The notes under the pieces: generated by a model | The model's database searches: none | Seen by the model: the letters and a program-made list of their open reading frames with translations, nothing else | What the model was told of the DNA's origin: nothing | In this document: one piece after another, positions 11,935-23,800 of the stretch | Layout of the letters: the number at the start of each line of letters is the position of its first letter | Position numbering within the stretch: position 1 is the first letter of the stretch | Program-made: the position numbers and the translations under genes | From: Mimachlamys varia | Lineage: Eukaryota; Mollusca; Bivalvia; Pectinida; Pectinidae | Reading direction: 5' to 3' | Length of the DNA: 64,000 bases | NCBI GenBank assembly: GCA_947623455.1 | Contig: OX392536.1 | Span: 8,427,282 to 8,491,281 of the forward strand

Positions 11935-12675
11935 TGAGTTATATTAACGCAATTGTTTTGCTGTTTGTTACACGTTAATATGTGGGGTATGGAGATCGTG
12001 ACATCCTGTTTCAGTTTATTCGGATTAATAGTAAAATGTTTTCTCTATTAGCATTTTATAACAATTTATATGGAAGGGTATCAGGGGCGTTAAGCGTTTT
12101 TTCCTGATCTCGACTCGAAATTTAAACCTATAACCTCGATAATTGGTTAATCATTTGAAAGGAAGATCACAATCATACTTATTGTACTTAAATAAAACTT
12201 TACTTATGTACATTGTATTCATTCCTGGCTACACATACACAAACGTGTATTTGTAGGATACGAACGTTATTTAGAGCAAGGAAGAAATCCCAACAGTGTA
12301 GGCAAAACCGTATCACAAAGAAACTTTAAACAATCACTTTACATCAAAATGATATGAGAAATACAAAGATATAATTTAAGTAATTTAAAAAAAATAAGCC
12401 CTTTTGCTAGCGTTAGCCGAAGGCAGAATTAACAATGAGTTTATCGATGTGCGCCGAGTACACTATGTGTGCGAACAGCGACAAAGGTAATGGATATCCC
12501 GGGAAAACTGAAGGACTCACACAACTAAATAATTTACTATATGTTATTACTAAGCTTTCGAGCTAATAACTTTAATATTTGAAGTTCAACACTTGTGACA
12601 ACTGCCTAGATTCACAGATACATACATGATAAAGGCTTCAAGGGGCATTTTATGAGGAGTTTACTGGCATTTTAG
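11935..12675. other. Non-coding spacer
   Basis: AT-rich; nothing supported. Confidence 0.5.
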
Positions 12676-12955
12676 CTCGCTACAGGCGTCTGCTTCGGAC
12701 AACCGGAAAATTTACATGTCAAACCTGTGAAATGGGACGGGGACACCCTCTGACTTTTGACCCCATATCAATCCGCCATCACATATCAAAATTTCCCAAA
12801 AGTATAAATTTTGGTAAAGTTAAATATCTAGGTCAACAATTACCTATTTAAATTACTCAGAATCACTGTACTTAGCCGGAACAAATTTTCTGTAGGGACT
12901 AAAAACGTGTGAACACTTCGTGATCGGCTGATTTAGTTGTGTGACTCCTGAAACA
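12676..12955 (+). repeat. Direct repeat copy B (about 280 bp)
   Basis: Second copy of the segment at 8,785-9,080; see that entry for shared runs. It is slightly shorter because of a deletion around 12,830. Confidence 0.9.
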
Positions 12956-13660
12956 TAAAGATGCTGAAGTCGAAATAACAGAATGACGATTCTTCCAAAG
13001 ACGATAATTGAGTTTTAGCGTGCATGTTAGCTAACGAAATATCTTAGTAAATAAACCTACTACATCACGGTTGGTATACCGTCACTCTCGTATCATTAGC
13101 TTCCCTCTTTAAAAACCACTGAGGAATCAAACGATATAGGTTAAATAATCTAATAATAAGTATTTATCATGGATGTAAAGCATAGACAAAAACAAAAACG
13201 CAAAAAAGCCAGCCAGGATAATATATGCATGAATTGTGGATGTCATCGTGTAAGCCATTCGAAAATATCTTGTTTTAGTTCAATAGATGTTCCTGCAGAT
13301 TGGTGGTTTAACAATGGAGTAGTACATCTTAAGCTCTTTAGAACTTGTATTCCGAAATTTATGTTAAAGAACATACTAGGTAAAATACTAACAAACTGCA
13401 ATTCATATATACATTAATATTCAAAAATGTTAAAATTACCTAAAAGATAACTTTAAGCTGAGATTCAGACCGTTGTTATTTTGATGATTCAGTTATCTAT
13501 CCCCGTTCATATTAATTTAAACAAAAATGTTCAATTCTTGAATTGCAATACATGCTATTACAGAGCCTACGTATACGTGTCTCTCAGAAAAAAACCCAGT
13601 TATAATAATCTCTTATCATAATCAATAAAGAAATACATTAATTTTTATTATGTTTTCTAG
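12956..13660. other. Spacer with an unsupported 82-codon open frame
   Basis: The plus strand has an ATG-started frame at 13,169-13,417. It begins with a lysine/arginine-rich stretch and has cysteines in a CxxCxC arrangement. I recognise no family, and it has no neighbour context, so I do not call it a gene. The end of the spacer is a good acceptor (TGTTTTCTAG at 13,651-13,660) for the next exon. Confidence 0.4.
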
Positions 13661-13706
13661 ATGGCGTCCACCAGACAAGCTGCGAGACTGCTGAAACTTA
13701 AGTAAA
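13661..13706 (+). other. 5' UTR part of start exon, with a 14-codon upstream frame
   Basis: The exon opens at acceptor TTTTCTAG with ATGG. An upstream frame runs from ATG 13,661 to a TAA at 13,703-13,705, one base before the proposed start codon. If real it would lower or gate translation of the main frame. Depends on the start exon being correct. Confidence 0.4.
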
Positions 13707-13722
13707 ATGGCGTCAAAGTTGC
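13707..13722 (+). CDS. Exon 1 coding part: start of Roc-COR-death protein (inferred)
   Basis: ATG at 13,707 lies in a strong start context (AAAATGG: A at -3, G at +4). The exon gives five residues (MASKL) plus one base, then a strong donor GC|GTAAGT. The Roc exon at 33,324 needs exactly one base from upstream to complete its first codon, and the join yields Arg with no stop. A short leader of about 30 residues before the P-loop is reasonable for this family. The join crosses a 19.6-kb intron filled with tandem repeats, and the 3-nt candidate exons in that intron would add whole codons here without changing frame. Other upstream exons are possible; without transcripts this start is an inference. 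Confidence 0.5.
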
Positions 13723-14739
13723 GTAAGTGTTTCTTATATATGTTGATCTTTTTATTGTTTCCTGGCAATATTACCTATTAGATTTGTCAATGGTAAGTCT
13801 AAAGAATCCCTATTGATAAAGTTTTGCCACTTCAGATTTTATTAATGATGTCGACTAGGGCCGTACCTAGCACCAAACTAATAAAATATTTCTCTCATAT
13901 CATTAGAAGCTTATTTCTCTTAACGATATTCAGGGATATAAAGAAATAGTCTAAACAATTTAAAACATTTATCAACTATTTTGGCATACATAAAATTAAA
14001 CTCTAAAAAGGCTAAAATATTATTTAATGAGGATGTCGTCGTGTAAATCCTTGTTTTTTCTGTTCGAATTTATTCATTTATATGAGTTCTATGCACTCTG
14101 CATTGGCACATTACGTACGTACAGCACGCTATGTTCATAACAATATGGTAACAATGAAACAATCAACGAATGCAAAAGCGTCAACAAAATAATATTCCGA
14201 ACTCAAAATATTGGGAAGTATATACACAAGAAAAGTAGCACAAAATAAATACAGCTCATATAATCAAACATTCTGAAGCAGGCTCCCTGATGAAAAAACT
14301 TTTTATACGTGCCATCTTCTCATTAAAATGTGATATTCAGAAGTTCACAATTAGACAGACATTTATTTTGTTTGAAAACTTGTTTGCTATATGTAGTTGT
14401 TTCATTATCTATTTATTTATTTGTTGTTTGAAACAGGTCGGGATTCATTAAAGCCCTCACAAATATTAATAAGAGTACTTATTATATATATATATAAATG
14501 AAATATTGTACATTATGTGAGGTAGTATTATGGACACACTCTAGTAATCACAATGTCATACATCCATCAAAATCCTTGTTTTTCTATGATCTATCAAAAC
14601 GCTATAGGCGTTTTTCTGATCGATGTTTGTGATGTTAGATGTGTGATGATGCAAAATAAGTGTCTTATTCGAAAGTTTCTTGGCTGAATAATATATATGA
14701 CCGGCTTATCATAAAATGATTAGCTTTAAACTTCAAAAC
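13723..14739. other. Start of intron 1, non-repetitive
   Basis: AT-rich intronic sequence between the exon 1 donor and the tandem array. I see no gene or clear repeat. Confidence 0.5.
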
Positions 14740-15019
14740 AATTAACTCTGTTAATATTAAAATGGTTAATTCTCCTTGTCTCGAATAATCAGAACAGTAT
14801 TAAGACATTTGTAATACATATCACCAGATAATAACCTTCTGCATTGTAGTAATATGTAATGATCATTTTACATCATTTATAGGATGCTGCAAACTATTTT
14901 GTTGTATTAAATTCACATTTACATCTATCTAAACATTGATTATTTTGCTGCATCTCACTTAATTATTTTGGATGAGTATAATTGTGTCAATCATACCCAG
15001 CTTTACAACGACAACATTA

Positions 15020-15405
15020 TTTGTTACTCCTTTCAGGACTGTCACTAGGTAGTTACTAATAAAAAATAATATCTATTTTGAACGCCCAAACGGTGCGAAG
15101 CGCCGCAGGGTTTTGATCGGTATACACTTTGTGCATTTCCGGTGCTTTCCAATGCGTGGAAGCCTTCTAGGAATTTGAGGCGCATACTGCCTACATAATT
15201 TAATGTAACGGTTTTCATTATAATTTCATAAAAGCAAATAGCAAAACAACTAAGTATTCTATCCTCCCATTTAAATGTTTCATTTTTAATATTTTCCAAA
15301 TAAAACGGATCGTTTCGTTTCACTTCCTCGGATTTAAAATCCCAAGGAAACAACGGTAGAATAAATGGTTGTGTAACTGCATCTTTGTAATACAAATTGT
15401 TGACT
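15020..15405. mobile_element. Foreign insertion in an outer array unit
   Basis: Array units normally run from ACAACATTCTTTATAAAA to AGCCAACGGAGAG. In this unit about 385 bases intervene between ACAACATTATTTG and TTATTAGCCAACGGAGAG. The inserted piece holds a minus-strand frame of 116 codons (15,395-15,045) that I do not recognise, and a GC-richer patch near 15,080-15,180. It is probably an inserted element fragment; the ends are not defined. Confidence 0.45.
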
Positions 15406-15761
15406 CATGCCTGAAATGTTTCTATTTATTAGCCAACGGAGAGTTTGAAAAATGCTCATGTATTCTGTGATGAAGTTCTTTTATACCACACATCAAACAG
15501 CATGCTAACCGAAAGAAACAAATTGACAATTATAAGATAAATCAATAGCTTTCAATTTCCGAAAAAATGATATTGTTTTCCTTTAGCTCATTTCTAAATA
15601 TTCATAGCTTTATTGATCTTGTTTAATTAGCATAACAATTAAATATGTTGATATTTACGTGGTTCATTTTCCTTTGGTCCAGTGATTTTAAAATCATTAA
15701 AGTTAATCAGTAATTTTTACAATTATAAATGATATGATGTTTATTCTTTCCTTTTTCATTT

Positions 15762-15800
15762 CCTCCCTGGTTCCTGTGGTATTACCAATAGTTGGAGTTA
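15762..15800 (+). other. Array splice cassette, donor lost
   Basis: The pyrimidine tract and CCAATAG are present, followed by TTG, but the next bases are GAGTTA instead of GTAAGT. This is the only one of 18 copies without a donor-like sequence and is the leftmost copy. Confidence 0.6.
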
Positions 15801-17193
15801 GTTAAGAAATATTTTTATTCTTCCTATTAGTGATTTTTTTCATTACCTTAACTATACACTTCAATTAATGTTCAAAGCATATCTTACTTAAATATTTGGA
15901 CTGAATTAATTAAAGCAATCATTTAACATTTCAAAACGACAACATTCTTTAAAAGTCTACTTAAAATAACCAACGGGAAAACTCTAAAAAAAAAGATTAT
16001 ATTTTTTTTACATAATGAATTGTTTTTATACCATATTTAAAACAGTGTGTAAGTTGCAAGACAAATACATAACAAGTATCAGCTATATCAATCGCTTTCA
16101 TATCTGCAACAAAAATCCACTGTCAATTGTTGTAGCATTTCTAAATGTCAATTGCTTAAATGGTCTTGTTTAAGGATCTTCTCTTGTGAAAAGTCAAAAT
16201 TTTGTAACGACTAACTTTTTTTTGATAAACGTTTTTGAAAAAAAAGAGTCTATTGCATAGCAGAAAATGCAAAAAAGAAATATATGGTAGTGAACTCGTT
16301 TTTGTGCTATACTCTGTCAAAGATACCAAAATGAGCAAAACACGTGATCTATGTGAAATATGCTGTTTTGGCCAATTGCAGGACAATTTCATTCAATATC
16401 TTCCAGGTTTGTGATCAGATATGTATGATTGCTTGCAGAATTGACAAAAATAGTATTTTCTTACAATTTATAAATTAAAAAAACTAATTTTAGCAACAAA
16501 TTTTGCTTAGATTTTTTGCAGATCAAAATGAAATGGGTTTCTCACTCTAAATCCCTGACAAGAAATAAACAATGAATAAATTATGTTGGCGAATCATACA
16601 CAAATGCACAACGACAGCATTTTTTAAAAAGTCAATATAGATTAGCCAACTAGCAATCTCTAAAAGGAAATTTTATTTTGTTTTATGTAATAAAGTGCAT
16701 TTACAACATATATGAAAACAATGTGTCAGTGCAAGAGACTTTATTGACAATTATCAGATAAATCAAATACTTTCATTCCTGAAAAAATCCACATTATCTA
16801 CACTTTGCATCATTTCTAAATGTTCATAGCTTTAATGGTTTTGTTTAATCAGTATAACAATTAAATGTGTTAATATGTATATGATTGATTTTACCTTGTC
16901 TCGATAAGCTGATCATTATTTGGACATTTGTGATAGATATCACCAGCCTATCAGCTACTGTGTTATAGTTATATAGGTATGTAATGATCATTTTACATCA
17001 TTTACGGAATGCTCTATACTTTTTTGCAGAAATAAATGTCACATTTACGGACATTTCTTTTGCTGCACAATGGAATTTATCCAATGATTTTTAAATCATT
17101 AAAGTTAATCAGTAATTGTTACAATTGTATTTGAAATAATGTGTATTTTTTTTCATTTTTATCTCCTCCTGGTTCCTGTGGATATATCAATAG

Positions 17194-17196
17194 TTG
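17194..17196 (+). other. Candidate 3-nt microexon TTG in AG-NNN-GTAAGC
   Basis: ATATATCAATAG precedes and GTAAGC follows the triplet, with a long pyrimidine-rich tract (TTTTTTTCATTTTTATCTCC) upstream. This unit is strongly diverged from the central ones, yet the arrangement is kept. Confidence 0.3.
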
Positions 17197-17837
17197 GTAA
17201 GCAATAAATGTTCTTCTTTTTTAGTGTTTGTCTACACTACCTTAGCTTAACTGATATTGAAAACACATCTCATCTAAATATCTGTGATGAATATAAATGT
17301 ATCAATTATACTCAGGTTTACAATGACAACATCTTTTATAAATCATTTTAATAGCCGACGGAGTCTTTAAAAAAGATGCTCATTTATTATGTGATAAAGT
17401 TCTTATATACCATATATCAAACAGTATGCTACCGAAAGAAAACAAAACAAAACAAATATAATATGAATTAAAAGCTTTCAATTTCCGCAAATAAAATAAT
17501 ATTGTCTTCATTTTCTATCATTTCTAAATGGACATATGCTTATATATCACCAGCCTAGAAGCTACTGTGTTGTTATATATATACCATCAGCTACTGTGTT
17601 GTAGTTATATCTGTATGTAATGATCAGTTTACATCATTTATAGGACGCTACATACTTCCTTGTTGTAATAAAGTTCACATTTACATCTATACGAATATTT
17701 CTTTTACTACACAAGGTATTTGATCCATTGATTTTTTAATCATTATAGTTGATCAGCAATAGTTACAATTATTAATGATATGATATTTAATCTTTCCTTT
17801 TTCATGTCCTCCCTGGTTCCTGTGGCAATATCAATAG

Positions 17838-17840
17838 ACG
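17838..17840 (+). other. Candidate 3-nt microexon ACG (first central unit)
   Basis: Consensus of the central cassettes: CTTTCCTTTTTCATCTCC, then CTGGTTCCTGTGG, CAATATCAATAG, triplet, GTAAGTAATA. The other triplets are ACG at 18,889, 19,937 and 24,112; ATT at 20,979; GGC at 22,025; ACT at 23,066, 25,161, 26,207 and 27,250; ACC at 28,296, 30,088 and 32,255; CTG at 29,024 and 30,813; TTT at 31,532. All lie on the gene's strand. Function is hypothetical. Confidence 0.3.
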
Positions 17841-20800
17841 GTAAGTAATAATTTATTCCTTTTAGAAGTGATTGTTTACACTACATTAATTATAGATTTC
17901 AATTGATGTTGAAAACACATATAACTTTCATATTTTTTATTAATACAATTGTATCAATTGTACTCAAAATAACAACGAAAACATTCTTTATAAAATATTT
18001 TAATATATACAACGGAGAGTCTTTAAAAAAGAAAACATGTTCATTTATTATGTGCTGAAGTTTTTGATACCATACATTAAACAGTTTGCTTCACGAAGAA
18101 AAAAGTTATTAACAACTATAATATACATCAATAGCTTTCAATTTCGCAAAACATGATAATGTCTTTCTTTTGTATCATTTCTAAATGTTCATGGCATAAA
18201 TGGTTATGTTTTATTAGTATAACAATTAATTATGTTGATATGTATATGCTTTATTTCGTTTGTCTGGATAATCTGAACATTATTTGGAAATTTGTTATAT
18301 ATATAACTAGCCTATCAGGTTATATATGTATGTAATGATAATTTTGCATCATTTATAGGATGCTGCATTCTTCCTTGTTGCAATTAAGTTCACATTTCCA
18401 TATATTAAACAATGTGTGAATTGCAAGACAAATAACCAATAATTATCAGATATATTAATCGCTTTCATTTCCGAAACCAAAATCAAATGTCTACTATGGA
18501 TCATTTCTAAATGTTCTTTGTATAAATTGTCTTGTTAAGTCGGTATAACAATTATTTGTGTCAATATATATACAGTGTATTTTCCGTTGTCTCTATGATC
18601 TGATTAATATTTGGACATTTGTTATATATATACCATCAGCTAATGTGTTGTAGTTATATCTGTATGTAATGATCAGTTTACATCATTTATAGGACGCTAC
18701 ATTCTTCCTTGTTGTAATAAAGTTCACATTTACATATATACGAACATTTCTTTTACTACACAAGGTATTTGATCCATTGATTTTTAAATCATTAAAGTTA
18801 ATATCAGAAATTGTTACAATTATTAATGATATGATGTTTAATCTTTCCTTTTTCATCTCCTCCCTGGTTCCTGTGGCAATATCAATAGACGGTAAGTAAT
18901 AATTTATTCCTTTTAGAAGTGATTGTTTACACTACATTAATTATACATTTCAATTGATGATGAAAACACATCTCACTTTCATATTTTTGATTAATCAATT
19001 GCATCAATTGTACTCAGAATAACAACGATAATATTCTTTATAAAATATTTTAATATACAACGGAGAGTCTTAAAAAAAACATGTCCATTTATTATGTGAT
19101 GAAGTTTTTTATACCATACATTAAACTGTATGATTCACGAAAGAAAAAAAATCATACATCAATAGCTTTCAATTTCGGAAAACATGATAATGTCTTTCTA
19201 TTGTATCATTTCTAAATGATCGTGGCATAAATGGTTCTGTTTAATTAGTATAACAATTAATTATGCTGATATGTATATGCTTTATTTCGTTTGTCTGGAT
19301 AATCTGAACATTATTTGGAAATCTGTTAGATATATAACTAGCCTATCCGATACTGTGTTGTAGTTATATATGTATGTAATGATCATTTTGCATCATTTAT
19401 AGGATGCTGCATTCTTCCTTGTTGCAATAAAGTTCACATTTCCATATATTAAACAGTGTGTGAATTGCAAGACAAATAACCAATAATTATCAGATATATT
19501 AATCGCTTTCATTTCCGAAACCAAAATCAAATATCTACTATTTGTATCATTTCTAAATGTTCTTTGTATAAATTGTCTTGTTTAGTCGGTATAACAATTA
19601 TTTGTGTCAATATATATATATATATATGGTTTACTTTCAGTTGTCTCTATGATCTGATTAATATTTGGACATTTGTTATATACCATCAGCTACTGTTTTG
19701 TAGTTATATCTGTATGTAATGATCAGTTTACATCATTTATAGGAAGCTACATACTTCCTTGTTGTAATAAAGTTTACATTTATATCTCTACGAACATTTC
19801 TTTTACTACACAAGGTATTTGATCCATTGATTTTTAAATCATTATAGTTGATCAGCAATAGTTACAATTATTAATGATATGATGTTTAATCTTTCCTTTT
19901 TCATCTCCTCCCTGGTTCCTGTGGCAATATCAATAGACGGTAAGTAATAATTTATTCCTTTTAGAAGTGATTGTTTACACTACATTAATTATACATTTCA
20001 ATTGATGATGAAAACACATCTAACTTTCATATTTTTGATTAAAACAATTATATCAATTGTACTCAGATTTACAACCATAATATTCTTTATTAAATATTAT
20101 GATAGCCCACGGAGTCTTTAAAAAAGACATGTTCATTTATAATGTGATGAAGCTTTTTTATACCACACATTAAACAGTATGCTTCACGAAAGAAAAAAAG
20201 AACATCCATCAATAGCTTTCAATTTCGGAAAACATGATAATGTCTTTCTATTGTATCATTTCTAAATGATCATGGCATAAATGGTTCTGTTTAATTAGTA
20301 TAACAATTAATTATGCTGATATGTATATGCTTTATTTCGTTTGTCTGGATAATCTGAACATTATTTGGAAATGTGTTAGATATATAACTAGCCTATCCGA
20401 TACTGTGTTGTAGTTATATATGTATGTAATGATCATTTTGCATCATTTATAGGATGCTGCATTCTTCCTTGTTGCAATAAAGTTCACATTTCCATATATT
20501 AAACAGTGTGTGAATTGCAAGACAAATAACCAATAATTATCAGAAATATTAATCGCTTTCATTTCCGAAACCAAAATCAAATGTCTACTATTTGTATCAT
20601 TTCTAAATATATTTTGTATCAATTGTCCTGTTTAGTCGGTATAACAATTAATTGATTTAATATATATATGGTTTATTTTCTTTTGTCTCTATGATCTGGT
20701 TAATATTTGGACATTTGTTATATACCATCAGCTACTGTTTTGTAGTTATATCTGCATGTAATGATCAGTTGACATCATTTATTGGCCGCTTCATACTTCC

Positions 20801-23800
20801 TTGTTGTAATAAAGTTCACATTTACATCTATACGAATATTTCTTTTACTACACAAGGTATTTGATCCATTGATTTTTAAATCATTATAGTTGATCAGCAA
20901 TTGTTACAATTATTAATGATATGATGTTTAATCTTTCCTTTTTCATCTCCTCCCTGGTTCCTGTGGCAATATCAATAGATTGTAAGTAATATTTTATTCC
21001 TTTTAGAAGTGATTGTTTACACTACATTAATTTTACATTTCAATTGATGATGAAAACACATCTCACTTTAATATTGTTGATGAATCAATTGCATCAATTG
21101 TACTCAGAATAACAACGATAATATTCTTTATAAAATATTTTAATATACAACGGGGAGTCTTTAAAAAAGAAAACGTGTTCATTTATTATGTGATGAAGTT
21201 TTTTATACCATACATTAAACAGTATGATTCACGAAAGAAAAAATAACATACATCAATAGCTTTCAATTTCGCAAAACATGATAATGTCTTTCTTTTTTAT
21301 CATTTCTAAATGATCGTGGCATAAATGGTTATGTTTAATTAGTATAACAATTAATTATGCTGATATGTATATGCTTTATTTCGTTTGTCTGGATAATCTG
21401 AACATTATTTGGAAATGTGTTAGATATATAACTAGCCTATCCGATACTGTGTTGTAGTTATATATGTATGTAATGATCATTTTGCATCATTTATAGGATG
21501 CTGCATTCTTCCTTGTTGTAATAAATTTCACATTTCCATATATTAAACAGTGTGTGAATTGCAAGACAAATAACCAATAATTATCAGATATATTAATCGC
21601 TTTCATTTCCGAAACCAAAATCAAATGTCTACTATTTGTATCATTTCTAAATGTTTTTTTTGCATCAATTGTCCTGTTTAGTCGTTATAACAATTATTTG
21701 ATTTAATATATATATGGTTTATTTTCTTTTGTCTCTATGATCTGATTAATATTTGGACATTTGTTATATACCATCAGCTACTGTTTTGTAGTTATATCTG
21801 CATGTAATGATCAGTTTACATCATTTATAGGCCGCTACATACTTCCTTGTTGTAATAAATGTCACATTTACATCTATACGAATATTTCTTTTACTACACA
21901 AGGTATTTGATCCATTGATTTTTAAATCATTATAGTTGATCAGCCATTGTTATAATTATTAATGATATGATTTTTAATATTTCCTTTTTCATTTCCTCCC
22001 TGGTTCCTGTGGCAATATCAATAGGGCGTAAGTAATAATTTATTCCTTTTAGAAGTGATTGTTTACACTACATTAATTATACATTTCAATTGATGATGAA
22101 AACACATCTCACTTTCATATTTTTGATTAATCAATTGCATCAATTGTACTCAGAATAACAACGATAATATTTTTTATAAAATATTTTAATATAAAACGGA
22201 GAGTCTTTAAAAAAACATGTTCATTTATTATGTGATGAAGTTTTTTATACCATACATTAAACAGTATGATTCACGAAAGAAAAAAAACATACATCAATAG
22301 GTTTCAATTTCGCAAAACATGATAATGTCTTTCTTTTGTATCATTTCTAAATGATCATGGCATAAATGGTTATATTTAATTAGTATAACAATTAATTATG
22401 CTGATATGTATATGCTTTATTTCGTTTGTCTGGATAATCTGAACATTATTTGGAAATGTGTTATATATATAACCAGCCTATCAGATACATTGTTGTAGTT
22501 ATATATGTATGTAATGATCATTTTGCATCATTTATAGGATGCTGCATACTTCGTTGTTGCAATAAAGTTCACATTTCCATATATTAAACAGTGTGTGAAT
22601 TGCAAGACAAATAACCAATAATTATCAGATATATTAATCGCTTTCATTTCCGAAACCAAAATCAAATATCTACTATTTGTACCATTTCTAAATGTTCTTT
22701 GTGTAAATGGTCTTGTTTAGTCGGTATAACAATTAATTGTGTCAATATATATATATGGTTTATTTTCCGTTGTCTCTATGATCTGATTAATATTTGGACA
22801 TTTGTTATATACCATCAGCTACTGTTTTGTAGTTACATCTGTATGTAATGATCAGTTTACATCATTTATAGGAAGCTACATTCTTCCTTGTTGTAATAAA
22901 GTTCACATTTACATCTATACGAACATTTCTTTTACTACACAAGGTATTTGATCCATTGATTTTTAAATCATTATAGTTGATCAGCAATAGTTACAATTAT
23001 TAATGATATGATGTTTAATCTTTCCTTTTTCATCTCCTCCCTGGTTCCTGTGGCAATATCAATAGACTGTAAGTAATAATTTATTCCTTTTAGAAGTGAT
23101 TCTTTACACTACATTAATTATATATTTCAATTGATGACGAAAACACATCTTACTGTAATATTTTTTATTAATCAATAGCATCAATTGTACTCAGAATAAC
23201 AACGATAACATTCTTTATAAAATATTTTAATATACAACGGAGAGTCTTTAAAAAAAACATGTCCATTTATTATGTGATGAAGTTTTTTATACCATACATT
23301 AAACTGTATGATTCACGAAAGAAAAAAAACATACATCAATAGGTTTCAATTTCGCAAAACATGATAATGTCTTTCTTTTGTATCATTTCTAAATGATCAT
23401 GGCATAAATGGTTATATTTAATTAGTATAACAATTAATTATGCTGATATGTATATGCTTTATTTCGTTTGTCTGGATTATCTGAACATTATTTGGAAATG
23501 TGTTATATATATAACCAGCCTATCAGACACATTGTTGTAGTTATATATGTATGTAATGATCATTTTGCATCATTTATAGGATGCTGCATACTTCGTTGTT
23601 GCAATAAAGTTCACATTTCCATGTATTAAACAGTGTGTGAATTTCAAGACAAATAACCAATAATTATCAGATATATTAATCGCTTTCATTTCCGAAACCA
23701 AAATCAAATATCTACTATTTGTATCATTTCTAAATGTTCTTTGTATAAATTGTCTTGTTTAGTCGGTATAACAATTAATTGTGTCAATATAATTATATGG

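Noticed and set aside
13169..13417. 82-codon frame with lysine-rich start and CxxCxC
   Set aside because: No family match or splice support; chance open frames of this size are common.
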